A program made the translations under genes and the position numbers. Positions 33,679 to 41,962 of a stretch of DNA of 64,000 bases are shown here, piece after piece. The notes under the pieces were generated by a model. The model had not been told where the DNA came from. It saw only the letters and a list, made by a program, of their open reading frames with translations, and did not search any database. Origin of the DNA: JAFGIG01 sp964397545 (GTDB lineage: Bacteria; SDB-A). Numbering within the stretch: position 1 is the stretch's first letter; every line of letters begins with the position of its first letter. The stretch spans positions 62,001 to 126,000 of the forward strand of contig CAYNIW010000002.1 in assembly GCA_964397545.1 (NCBI GenBank), in the 5' to 3' direction.

Positions 33679-34839
33679 TTCCCTGTAAGTATTCATGATT
33701 GAAAGGACTTCGGATTTATCTCTGAGAAAAGCTTCAGCGAGTTCAGGATCGAAAGACAACCCTGTCTCGTCTTCGATGATTTTGAAAGATTCTTCGGGGG
33801 AAAAAGATTTTTTATAAGGCCTTGTCGAAGTTAAAGCGTCAAAGACGTCCGCGATGGAGCATATTCTCGCGTAAAGAGGAATATCTTCTCCTTTGAGACC
33901 GAAAGGATAACCGAGGCCGTTGTATTTTTCATGATGATAAAGAGCTATCACTCTCGATGTTTCAAGAATAGTGTTTTTTGAATTTTCCAGTATTTTAGAG
34001 CCGTAGACCGTGTGTTTTTTCATCTCTTCCCATTCTTCGTCCGTGAGCCTTCCAGGCTTGAGCAGAATGTGGTCAGGAATGCCCAATTTTCCAATGTCAT
34101 GCATTGGAGCCGCATGAAGGATCAGTTCGGTTTCATCCTGTGGAAGAGAAATGTTTTTGGCTATCATCTGAGCGTAATGACTCATCCTTTTCAGGTGATT
34201 GGCGGTGTCGGAGTCTTTGAATTCCGCCGCTACCGAAAGCCTGAAGATTGTCTCGTAGTAAGACTTCTTTAATTCTTCAGAATACTTTACGTTTCTGAGT
34301 GCTACGGCTGCTTGGGAAGCCAGGGATTGTGTCAGATCTATTAAATCATCCGGAAAAGGAGTGATGTTGCTTTGGCTGTCGCGTCTGTTTATAAGCTGCA
34401 ATATCCCTAAAATATTTCCTGAGGGTTCTTTCAAAGGCACGGTCAGAATTGAAATTGTTTTGTAATTCGATTTTTCGTCAAATGATTTATTGTGTTTAAA
34501 CGGATATTTTTTGTCGATGTCGTAGGCGTCGGCTATGTTGACAGTGTTACCTGTCAAAGTCACGTAACCTGCGATGCTCTGAGTTGAAATCGGCATTGAA
34601 ACTTTAATGTAATTGGTTTTTACCGCGTTGTCTCCGGCTCTCTCCGAAAGCGTTTGATTCTGGCTTACAGTAAGTTCGAGAAGATCCCCATGGACAGTGT
34701 AGAGAGTTCCTCCGTCGCAATTTGCGAATTCCCGGGCTTCTTTGAGAATATAATCGAAAAATTCGTCAAGATCCCGGATAGCTGAAAGTGAAATTCCAAT
34801 TTTATTAAGTCTGTAGAGAAGCTTGATTATGTCAATCAT
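33658..34839 (-). CDS. GAF and HD-GYP domain protein (probable c-di-GMP phosphodiesterase)
   Basis: A protein of 393 residues from the ATG at 34839, which has GGAG seven bases upstream; an earlier in-frame ATG at 34884 lies deep in the preceding gene. Residues about 10-185 are a GAF domain (GGTLYTVHGDLLEL, ILTVPLKEPSGNILGILQLIN). The HD-GYP domain has HDIGKLGIPD, then HHEKYNGLGYPFGL and DVFDALTSTRPYK, the full metal and GYP signature of c-di-GMP hydrolases. No membrane segment. It overlaps the esterase-fold gene by eight bases, so the two are translationally coupled. Confidence 0.92.
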   Translation of the reverse strand: MIDIIKLLYRLNKIGISLSAIRDLDEFFDYILKEAREFANCDGGTLYTVHGDLLELTVSQNQTLSERAGDNAVKTNYIKVSMPISTQSIAGYVTLTGNTVNIADAYDIDKKYPFKHNKSFDEKSNYKTISILTVPLKEPSGNILGILQLINRRDSQSNITPFPDDLIDLTQSLASQAAVALRNVKYSEELKKSYYETIFRLSVAAEFKDSDTANHLKRMSHYAQMIAKNISLPQDETELILHAAPMHDIGKLGIPDHILLKPGRLTDEEWEEMKKHTVYGSKILENSKNTILETSRVIALYHHEKYNGLGYPFGLKGEDIPLYARICSIADVFDALTSTRPYKKSFSPEESFKIIEDETGLSFDPELAEAFLRDKSEVLSIMNTYRESDQNLK

Positions 34840-36019
34840 AATATCTCTCCGCTCCGAGAGGGAATCTTCCGTAGAGTTTTTCAAAGAGCTTTTTCAGTCT
34901 TGATTTAATATCCTCGGGGCTTTCCGACTGATCTTTGAAAATCGCGATATCAGTGTATTTGTAACCTTTTTTCCTGAGAATAGAAGCGATTTCCCTTGTA
35001 TTTTCCAAAGAACCCGATTCTCCGCAGTCGAAATACATCACGGGAGGTGAAACAGTAGAGGTCTTCGAAAGATCGGGAATTGAAGCAGGGTTAATCTCTT
35101 TATCAAGCGATTGGCAGGCGATGTTAGAGAATACATTTGGATAGTTCAGCCCGACATTCAGGGCGAAAAGAGCACCCCCCTTAAAACCGCCTATCGTCCT
35201 GTATGCGGGATTTCTTTTTGTCCTGTATCGTTGTTCAATTTCAAAGACGATGAAATTAGCGAAATAGTTTTCCATCAGTTTTCGCAATACGCCTTTGGGA
35301 GCAAATATTTCTTCTTTCGGTATCTCTCTTCCCCTTTCTGTAATCTCTGAACTGACTAAAACAATTAGAGGGAATTCCGCGATTGTATTTTCCTGCATCA
35401 GTAATGCCGGAAGAGATGAAAGTTCAAAATGAGTCGCATAATGTTCGCCGAAAGAAAGCACTAAAAGGGGATAAGAAGACAGATGCCTGTCGTAATCAGG
35501 GGGGAATATTATCCAATTCCTCACCGAAACATTGAATCCTTCGTAAGTAAATAGTAAATCAAACATTTCGGTTCTGCCGTAAGGCCAGGAAGGCTCTGGT
35601 GAAAAGTGTATAACTGAGTTCATTCTCGAATTTAAGAGTTCGCCGGTAGTCCCGTCCCATTCCACGTTCGAATTAATCGGGTCGTTGAACCATAAGCTGT
35701 CGGACTCAAATTTATAGAGGATTTTGTCAGCGCCGTTGAAATTCCTAATCGCCAGTCTGATTTCGCTGTCGTAATACTTGCCGAGGTATCCGTCTCTTTC
35801 CCATCCGTTTTCCGAATGACGGAGATAAATAGTCTTGTCTCTATATTCAGGTTCGTCCGCGATCCAAGCGAAAATTACTCTTTTATCTTCTGAAACAATC
35901 GGAATTTGTTTTTTGGAGTTCATGTTTAATAATGTCTTTCTCATCATATCGAGTCTTTGAATATGATCTTCATGGGAATTCAAAAAATTCATAAAATTTA
36001 TAAAATCAGCAAAATTCAT
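34832..36019 (-). CDS. Esterase-fold protein lacking catalytic residues
   Basis: A 395-residue protein. An N-terminal beta domain (about 40-140, like the Fes/CBM48 N-terminal domain) is followed by an alpha/beta hydrolase resembling enterochelin esterase/esterase D proteins (WIIFPPDYDRHLSSYPLLVL). At the nucleophile elbow, where active relatives have GxSxGG, this protein reads TIGGFKGGALFALN (275-288): no serine. The usual C-terminal GGHDW is also absent. It therefore looks like a pseudo-enzyme. Start ATG at 36019 with GGAGCTTAG upstream; the first 15 residues are a repetitive Asn-Phe run. No signal peptide. Coupled to the HD-GYP gene behind it. Confidence 0.68.
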   Translation of the reverse strand: MNFADFINFMNFLNSHEDHIQRLDMMRKTLLNMNSKKQIPIVSEDKRVIFAWIADEPEYRDKTIYLRHSENGWERDGYLGKYYDSEIRLAIRNFNGADKILYKFESDSLWFNDPINSNVEWDGTTGELLNSRMNSVIHFSPEPSWPYGRTEMFDLLFTYEGFNVSVRNWIIFPPDYDRHLSSYPLLVLSFGEHYATHFELSSLPALLMQENTIAEFPLIVLVSSEITERGREIPKEEIFAPKGVLRKLMENYFANFIVFEIEQRYRTKRNPAYRTIGGFKGGALFALNVGLNYPNVFSNIACQSLDKEINPASIPDLSKTSTVSPPVMYFDCGESGSLENTREIASILRKKGYKYTDIAIFKDQSESPEDIKSRLKKLFEKLYGRFPLGAERYYD

Positions 36020-36063
36020 CTAAGCTCCAAATAGACTTTTAATATTCAAGTTTTCGACATATA

Positions 36064-36092
36064 ATTTTAAGCTCTTAGACATTAAAAGCCAA
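36064..36092 (-). promoter_or_regulatory. Candidate promoter for the esterase-fold/HD-GYP pair
   Basis: TTGGCT (36092-36087), 17 bases, TAAAAT (36069-36064) on the minus strand, 45 bases before the ATG at 36019. A consensus TATAAT on the opposite strand (36060-36065) touches it and may serve pgi, though its -35 (TTTTAA) is poor. The gap of 103 bases is a divergent control region. Confidence 0.45.
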
Positions 36093-36122
36093 CGGTTTTA
36101 AACAATTTTTGTCGGAGATAAT

Positions 36123-37382
36123 ATGGACGAAATATCAGTGGATTACGGGATTTTTTTGGAAAAAATTATTGAAAAATCCGGATTTTCGAAGATCCAAGAG
36201 GGCATAGCCGATTCTGTTCTGAATAAAAAAACCATGGGGTCGGAGTTTATGGGCTGGATGGACTACGAAGCAAGCCCGTCTTTGGTTGATGAAATTTATG
36301 AACATTCCTCGATTCTAAGGGATAAATTCGATGAAATCGTCGTGATAGGAATAGGAGGGTCTTATCTTGGAGCAAAAGCCGCGGTGGATTTTCTGTCCAC
36401 GGAAACAGCGCCGGGAATTCACTTCTGCGGATACAACCTTTCACCCGACACTTATAATAGACTTGCAAAAACACTCAAAGGCCGCAGGACGGCAATAATT
36501 GTAATCAGCAAGTCCGGAAAGACATTGGAACCTGCTCTTTCCCTGAGAATTATTCTGAAAATAACGGGTATAGATTTTTCCCGGCCAGAGAAAGCACAAC
36601 TAACGGCTATAACTGACGGAAATTCAGGTTTACTCAGAGAAGCTGCGGATAAAAACAAATGGAAAACATTTGCCGTTCCAAAGGATATTGGAGGACGGTT
36701 TTCCGTTATGACTCCCGTGGGGCTTTTGCCTCTTGCAGCAGCAGGAGCTGATATAAAAAAGATTTCAAAAAGTTTTTGCGACGCAAGAGAGTTGTATCGA
36801 ACAAATGACATAAGAAAAAATTCAGCTCTTCGGTATTCCTTCATTAGGTTCAACCTTTATCTCATGGGTTATCTGAACGAACTTTTTATCACTTGGCAGG
36901 AAAGAAGCCTTTTCATGGGTTTGTGGTGGCAGCAGCTTTTCGGAGAGTGCGAAGGCAAAGATCTTAAAGGTATTTTTCCTTCAACTGCTCACTGCACGAG
37001 AGACCTTCATTCTGTCGGCCAATATCTCCAAGACGGCAGGAAAGAGCTTTTTGAAACTTTTTTTTGGGTTAAAAATGATTTTGACATTGTTGTCCCGGAA
37101 ACAAACTTCCCGGACAAACTAGATTATCTTGCAGGAAAAAATCTTTCGTGGATTAACGAACAAGCTAAAAAGGGGACGCGAAAAGCGCATGAGGACAGCG
37201 GCAGGCCCGTTATAGACATTTCAGTTGACAGAAGCGATGAATCGAGCATGGGAGGTCTTTTTGCTTTTTTTATGTTTTCAGCAGCTTTCAGCTCGCAGTT
37301 TATCGGTGTCAACGCATTCGACCAGCCCGGAGTGGAAACTTACAAAAAAGAGATGATGGAGCTGTTAAAATACGCTACTTGA
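36123..37382 (+). CDS. pgi: Glucose-6-phosphate isomerase
   Basis: A 419-residue phosphoglucose isomerase of the shorter bacterial type. It has the phosphate-binding VVIGIGGSYLGAKAA, the IVISKSGKTLEPALS block, the catalytic GECEGKDLKGIFPS segment and the QYLQDGRKELFETF region, and ends with a GVEAYK-like GVETYKKEM containing the catalytic lysine. It interconverts glucose-6-phosphate and fructose-6-phosphate. The next gene, the GreA fusion, starts seven bases after its stop. No unusual features. Confidence 0.95.
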   Translation: MDEISVDYGIFLEKIIEKSGFSKIQEGIADSVLNKKTMGSEFMGWMDYEASPSLVDEIYEHSSILRDKFDEIVVIGIGGSYLGAKAAVDFLSTETAPGIHFCGYNLSPDTYNRLAKTLKGRRTAIIVISKSGKTLEPALSLRIILKITGIDFSRPEKAQLTAITDGNSGLLREAADKNKWKTFAVPKDIGGRFSVMTPVGLLPLAAAGADIKKISKSFCDARELYRTNDIRKNSALRYSFIRFNLYLMGYLNELFITWQERSLFMGLWWQQLFGECEGKDLKGIFPSTAHCTRDLHSVGQYLQDGRKELFETFFWVKNDFDIVVPETNFPDKLDYLAGKNLSWINEQAKKGTRKAHEDSGRPVIDISVDRSDESSMGGLFAFFMFSAAFSSQFIGVNAFDQPGVETYKKEMMELLKYAT

Positions 37383-37389
37383 GGTGGTA

Positions 37390-39879
37390 ATGGAAGAAAA
37401 AATTACAGAAAAGATCGAAGAGCTGAAGAAAGAGAATAATTATGACCAAGCAAAAGAGTTTTGCGAAAAAATCCTCCAGACTCAAGAAAACAGGGCTTGC
37501 CTCAGGTTTCTTGCCGATTATTACATGCGAGTTAATGATAAAGAGCAAGAAGAAATCTTTCTTAAAAAACTCCTAGAAAACGAAGTTAAAAAAGCCGACA
37601 CCGCTCTCAGACTTATGGAGTTGAAGGGGAAAACTCCGGCTATGACAGAATTTGTCATAGATGAGCTGATTTCGGAAAAAAGGGATACGGAAGCAAATGA
37701 GATTTTCGAAGATTTGATTTCCGGCGAATGGTTCAAACACGAAAAAATATTTCATTGGGCAGAAAGGCTTTTAAATTCAGGCAAAAACAAAACCGCCTTT
37801 GAATGGATTTTCAGATCTTTGGAAAAATATAAGGCATCAAATCTTTGGGAAGAAATGGAAAAGATTCTTGTGCTTTGCTGGAAGATTAATTTATCTGAAG
37901 ACGTGAGGAAAAACATTTTGTTTTGTTTAAGAAAAAGGTATTCCGACTGCCCGCACCTTGAGTATTATTTAGAAGAGACTAATATACATTCGAGAAAAGA
38001 CATGTCTCCGGCTTTGGATAAAATACACGAATTCATGCAATACGATGAAGGAAAATGGGTAATGCACGATTCATGGGGACTCGGAAGAGTAGCTGAATTG
38101 ATTCCGTACCAAAACGAAATAACAATCGACTTCGAAAAAAGAAGCGGACACAGAATGAATTTAGGCGGAATTGAAAAAATACTCTATCCCTTACCCGACA
38201 ATCACTGGTCGGTAATGACAAAAACAAAGCGCAATGAACTTGCATCCCGGACTGTCGAAGATCCGGTTTCTGTCGTCAAAAGCTACTTAAGAAGTTTTAG
38301 AGGACAGGCGCAAGGACAGGATCTTAAAAAAAATATATCTAAGGACTTGGAGATTGAAGATTCCTGGTGGAACACGGCCAGAGATAAACTCAAAAGAGAC
38401 CTTTACATAGATTACACCTCCGGCGGAAAAGGCGGAAAGTTCACACTTAGAACAGAGCCGAAAAAAATGGATGAAAATCTTGAAGCAGATTTTTCTCCTG
38501 AAAAAGATCCCGAAGATCAATACGACAAGGTGTATGCTTTTCTCCAATCCCTTAAAAAGAAAGGATTGCCTCAAAAAGCACTTCGGCAGGTTGAAGAATA
38601 TTTTTCAGCCCTTGAAAAAAAGTTTGCGACACTGTCTTTATTTACAAAGGTCAAATATTATTTTCTGGCTCAGGAATTCAATAAAATCGGCGTAAGTATT
38701 GATTTCGCCAGCATAAAGATGCCCAAAATGAGTGACGAAGATATTTTATCGGTAGTTGAAAGTCATATTAAAAATGATTTCAGGGAAAAATTAGTTAAAT
38801 CAGTTATAGTATCTTCAGAAGACGAAGAAAAACTAAAAAGAAAGCTCTTTTTCGCCAAAGCCTTTGGTTATAGAGATTGGTTATCCTCAGGGAGAAAAAA
38901 GGAATTTATTGATATGGTTTTTCAAAAACCTTATGAATCACCTGAAGCTCTTTTATGGGCTGTGGAAAAATCTTTAAAAGACGGTAAAATTGCCAGCCGC
39001 CCGTCTGAAGTGACTATGGTAGAATGGCTGTTCCAAACTGCAGTTAAGCATACTGCTGAAAACACTGAAAGAAACAGAAAAATAATTTCTGCATCGAGAG
39101 ATATTTTGAAAAATGATGACTATAAGTTAATTCGTAAAGCAGTCCTCGATGCGCTTTTACCTCAAGCTAAACTTATCTTGAATTGGGTGAGCGAATCTTC
39201 TCTTTTCAACCAGCTGCAGGAAAGCGACATAAGAACTAAATTGATAAGAATAAGACCGGAGATCGTCGTGTCCGAAGAATTAACATTGACAGGAGGTGAT
39301 GTGGTTTACGTTTCAAAGAAAGCATATCTTTGCAAGCAGTCTCAAAGGGATAAACTGCTCTACGAAGAACTCCCAGCGGTTGTGGAAGAGATAAAAAAAG
39401 CGGCGGCTCAGGGTGACCTGTCTGAAAATTTCGAATATCATTCAGCGAGAGCCAAGCACGGTGAACTGACGGCAAGAATAGCCCAAATTGAAAAAGATCT
39501 TTCCGGCACTCAAATAATTGACGAAGATAAAATTGACACAGGGAAGGTATCATTGGGCACTACTGTTTCATTGAAATGCGGTGAACGGCAAAGAAAAATC
39601 ACCCTGCTCGGTCCATGGGATTCTGATCCTGAAAGAGGAGTTCTTTCTTATCTTTCCCCTATAGGAGAAAAAATTATCGGCAAGAAAAAAGGCGATAAAA
39701 TCAGGCTTGAGGACGAAACATTTGAAATTATTTCTGTCGAAATCGCTCAAGACTTGTCGGATAAAAGGACAGAGCAAAGGAGAAAGCTGATAGAGGAAGA
39801 AGATTTCAGAAAAATTCTCGAGACGGGAAAAGCCGGGGAAGAGGACAGAAGAGAATACGAAGATAGAAGAGAAAATTAG
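37390..39879 (+). CDS. GreA/GreB-family elongation factor with very long N-terminal region
   Basis: An 829-residue protein from the ATG at 37390, with GAGGTGG upstream; a GTG two codons earlier is less suited. The last 185 residues are GreA-like: AAQGDLSENFEYHSARAKHGE is the tip of the coiled coil that enters the RNA polymerase channel, and the C-terminal globular domain includes GTTVSLKCGERQRKITLLG and SPIGEKIIGKKKGDKI. The first 600 or so residues are helical, TPR-like at the start, with a small beta domain near 215-275 (EGKWVMHDSWGLGRVAELI). Ordinary GreA is about 160 residues. Comparable fusions are known in spirochaetes and chlamydiae. Ends one base before the convergent Spy-like gene. 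Confidence 0.85.
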   Translation: MEEKITEKIEELKKENNYDQAKEFCEKILQTQENRACLRFLADYYMRVNDKEQEEIFLKKLLENEVKKADTALRLMELKGKTPAMTEFVIDELISEKRDTEANEIFEDLISGEWFKHEKIFHWAERLLNSGKNKTAFEWIFRSLEKYKASNLWEEMEKILVLCWKINLSEDVRKNILFCLRKRYSDCPHLEYYLEETNIHSRKDMSPALDKIHEFMQYDEGKWVMHDSWGLGRVAELIPYQNEITIDFEKRSGHRMNLGGIEKILYPLPDNHWSVMTKTKRNELASRTVEDPVSVVKSYLRSFRGQAQGQDLKKNISKDLEIEDSWWNTARDKLKRDLYIDYTSGGKGGKFTLRTEPKKMDENLEADFSPEKDPEDQYDKVYAFLQSLKKKGLPQKALRQVEEYFSALEKKFATLSLFTKVKYYFLAQEFNKIGVSIDFASIKMPKMSDEDILSVVESHIKNDFREKLVKSVIVSSEDEEKLKRKLFFAKAFGYRDWLSSGRKKEFIDMVFQKPYESPEALLWAVEKSLKDGKIASRPSEVTMVEWLFQTAVKHTAENTERNRKIISASRDILKNDDYKLIRKAVLDALLPQAKLILNWVSESSLFNQLQESDIRTKLIRIRPEIVVSEELTLTGGDVVYVSKKAYLCKQSQRDKLLYEELPAVVEEIKKAAAQGDLSENFEYHSARAKHGELTARIAQIEKDLSGTQIIDEDKIDTGKVSLGTTVSLKCGERQRKITLLGPWDSDPERGVLSYLSPIGEKIIGKKKGDKIRLEDETFEIISVEIAQDLSDKRTEQRRKLIEEEDFRKILETGKAGEEDRREYEDRREN

Positions 39880-39880
39880 T

Positions 39881-40309
39881 TTATCTGCGATCTCTTAGAT
39901 TTTCCCTGATCCGTTTTGCGAATTCTATCTGAAAAATATAAAATTTAGCCCTTTGAACAGGTGTGAGAATATCAAACATTTTTTCTCTTTCTTTTTCTTT
40001 GATAGAATGAAAATTTCTGTCGATGTCCGCTATCTCTTCAACCAAAGCTTCTAATTTTTCTTCTCTTCCGTCTGCGGATAATTCAGTTTTAAGTTCATCA
40101 ATTATCTGGGCTCTTCTCGAGTGCATAAGTGATGTCAATTCTGCATTTTCTCTGTGGATTTTGATTGCTGACGCTATTTGATCTTCTGTCAATTCCATGT
40201 ATTGCGCCATTTCCCAAAGCCTGATCGCTTCGAGATCTCTCATCCTGTCTTCTCTTTGTGACAGGATTGGAGCTGCTGAAAACAGTAAAATAACGATAAA
40301 CAATTTCAT
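39881..40309 (-). CDS. Spy/CpxP-like periplasmic protein
   Basis: A 142-residue protein with an N-terminal signal (MKLFIVILLFSAAPILS, cleavage near 18). The mature part is all helical and charged, with two LTxxQ-type motifs, LTEDQIASAI near residue 41 and LTPVQRAKFYIFQ near the end. This pattern is typical of Spy/CpxP-family chaperones and stress sensors. It overlaps the anti-sigma gene by four bases and is the last gene of an ECF sigma-anti-sigma module, consistent with metal or envelope-stress sensing. The specific ligand is unknown. Confidence 0.72.
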   Translation of the reverse strand: MKLFIVILLFSAAPILSQREDRMRDLEAIRLWEMAQYMELTEDQIASAIKIHRENAELTSLMHSRRAQIIDELKTELSADGREEKLEALVEEIADIDRNFHSIKEKEREKMFDILTPVQRAKFYIFQIEFAKRIRENLRDRR

Positions 40310-40863
40310 AAAACACCTCCTATTGCCGTCCTGAGCAATAAGTTGCTTTTCAGTTTCTGATTGAGTTTTTGGATGTCGTCGGGTTCAACTGTCCCGAGAA
40401 GAATGTATATGTCTTCCTGCGAATAGTAAAGATCTTCTGCATCCTCCAGTCTGATTTCGCATTCAATATCGTCGTAAAAATCATATTCGGATACTTTGGA
40501 AATATCATAAAGGAAGAGGGAAGCAAGAGGAGGAATTCCGTGAGTTTCTTCTCCGCCGTTGTTTTTCACGTAAACTGATAAAAATAGAATAATGGATAAG
40601 ACCGCGGCGGCGATGCCTCTGTAGAGAAAATGAGTTTTGTCTCTTTTTCTGACCTTAAATATTCTGTCATCAAAAGCAGGGACATTGACCGGAGATGTGA
40701 TTTTGTCGAGGTCAGTCAAGAGTTTTGAAATATACTTAAATTCAGCACTGCATTTTGGGCATTTGTCAGCGTGAGATAAAAAAGACTGCCTTTCATTTTC
40801 AGACATGTCTTTGAATGAAAAATTATAGAGAGCTTCTTTGAATTCCGAGCATGATTCAATCAA
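40306..40863 (-). CDS. Membrane anti-sigma factor with zinc-finger motif
   Basis: A 185-residue protein. The N-terminal anti-sigma domain has the zinc-binding H31-x3-C35-x2-C38 pattern in SHADKCPKCSAEF, with C5 as possible fourth ligand. A single membrane helix lies near 83-99 (IAAAVLSIILFLSVYV) and a periplasmic domain of about 80 residues follows. This is the usual architecture of a ZAS-type anti-sigma factor that holds an ECF sigma factor at the membrane. It overlaps the sigma gene by eight bases and the Spy-like gene by four. Confidence 0.88.
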   Translation of the reverse strand: MIESCSEFKEALYNFSFKDMSENERQSFLSHADKCPKCSAEFKYISKLLTDLDKITSPVNVPAFDDRIFKVRKRDKTHFLYRGIAAAVLSIILFLSVYVKNNGGEETHGIPPLASLFLYDISKVSEYDFYDDIECEIRLEDAEDLYYSQEDIYILLGTVEPDDIQKLNQKLKSNLLLRTAIGGVL

Positions 40864-41359
40864 GGACGACCTCGCTTCGAATACCTTCGAGTTTTTTGGC
40901 CATTTCTTTGATGGCGAGAAAAAGATGGGTTTTTACAGCTCCTTCAGACAGTTGCATAATATCGGCAGTGTCTTTAATTGAAAGACCTTCAAGTATTCTC
41001 AGAACCAAGACTGCTTTTTTCTGTTTTGAAAGAGAAATAAAAGCTTCCGCAATACGTTTTTCTATCAGAGGGTCCTCTTGCCGGGGATGATATGAAATAA
41101 GTTCAGACCCCAGCGTTTCAAGAGCGGAATATTTGACTTTTTTCCTGATTTTATCAAGGCATAAATTCACCGCTATTCTGTATATATACGTATAATGAGA
41201 ACTTTCGCCTCTGAAACGGTCTCTCGATTTATAAAACTTCAAAAAAGCCTCCTGCGCGGCGTCGAAAGCTTCTGTTTCCCCGACGAATCTGTAGCAGACT
41301 CTGTATATTTTCTCCCAAAGAGTTTTGTAAATATTCTCAAAATCAGTTTCATTCTTCAT
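40856..41359 (-). CDS. ECF (RpoE-type) RNA polymerase sigma factor
   Basis: A 167-residue sigma factor. Region 2 (about 12-75) contains GETEAFDAAQEAFLKFYKSR and YTYIYRIAVNLCLDKIRKK. Region 4 (about 105-160) has KAVLVLRILEGLSIKDTADI and LSEGAVKTHLFLAIKEMAKK, the -35-binding helix-turn-helix. There is no region 1 or 3. It is coupled to its anti-sigma gene. The 40 bases upstream hold a TAATAT box but no matching -35, so it may be read from the ftsK-lolA transcript or from its own atypical promoter. Confidence 0.93.
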   Translation of the reverse strand: MKNETDFENIYKTLWEKIYRVCYRFVGETEAFDAAQEAFLKFYKSRDRFRGESSHYTYIYRIAVNLCLDKIRKKVKYSALETLGSELISYHPRQEDPLIEKRIAEAFISLSKQKKAVLVLRILEGLSIKDTADIMQLSEGAVKTHLFLAIKEMAKKLEGIRSEVVLD

Positions 41360-41399
41360 CTATCTTCCTTATATTAGACGAAGAAATTTGAATCCGGGT

Positions 41400-41960
41400 T
41401 TAAATTTTGAAAAGAGAATCGTTTAAAACCGAGAATTTTTGGGTGCCGTTGATAAAAGTCATGTAACGCACGCCGTATTCTTGTGTAAAAATTTTAAGGC
41501 TCAAAAGGGTCATATTATCTCTTAAAACGGTTATTTCCACTTTCTTAAAATAACTGTTGGTTTGCGAAGGAGAAAGAGATATTCTCAGGGTTGAATCAGT
41601 CCGGAAAATTCCTGTTTCAATAAATTCTTCGCGGCCGCCGAAGATGAACTTCTCGGGTCTTGGGATATTCGCCTGGGGGTCGTCGAGAGGAACTAACAGC
41701 TTATTGTCGTCCGAGGGTATGTCGAGTAAGAGAAAATCACCGTCGCAAATCAAGGTCTGAATTTCAGGATATGTCACGTTCATACGGAAAAAACAAGGCC
41801 TTGCGAGAAAAATCGTGCCCCTGAAAATAAATTCAGATTCCGTCAATGAATCGAAGACAACTTCTTCGTATTGAGATTCAAAGTAATTTATTCTATCCAG
41901 ATAGTTGAAGAGAGAATCGGCTGTAGGGGAAAATCCCAGCAGAAAAAAAAATATAAACAT
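41400..41960 (-). CDS. lolA: LolA-like outer-membrane lipoprotein carrier
   Basis: A 186-residue protein with a short hydrophobic N-terminus (MFIFFFLLGFSPTA) as a probable signal. The segment IFRGTIFLARPCFFRMNVTYP corresponds to the GxxxxxRPxxxRW strand of LolA, followed by LICDGDFLLLDIPSDDNK. LolA moves lipoproteins through the periplasm to the outer membrane. It lies two bases after ftsK, the neighbour lolA often has in other bacteria. Sequence similarity is weak overall, so the related DUF4292 or LolB folds are alternatives. Several lipoboxed proteins in this window could be cargo. Confidence 0.72.
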   Translation of the reverse strand: MFIFFFLLGFSPTADSLFNYLDRINYFESQYEEVVFDSLTESEFIFRGTIFLARPCFFRMNVTYPEIQTLICDGDFLLLDIPSDDNKLLVPLDDPQANIPRPEKFIFGGREEFIETGIFRTDSTLRISLSPSQTNSYFKKVEITVLRDNMTLLSLKIFTQEYGVRYMTFINGTQKFSVLNDSLFKI

Positions 41961-41962
41961 AA

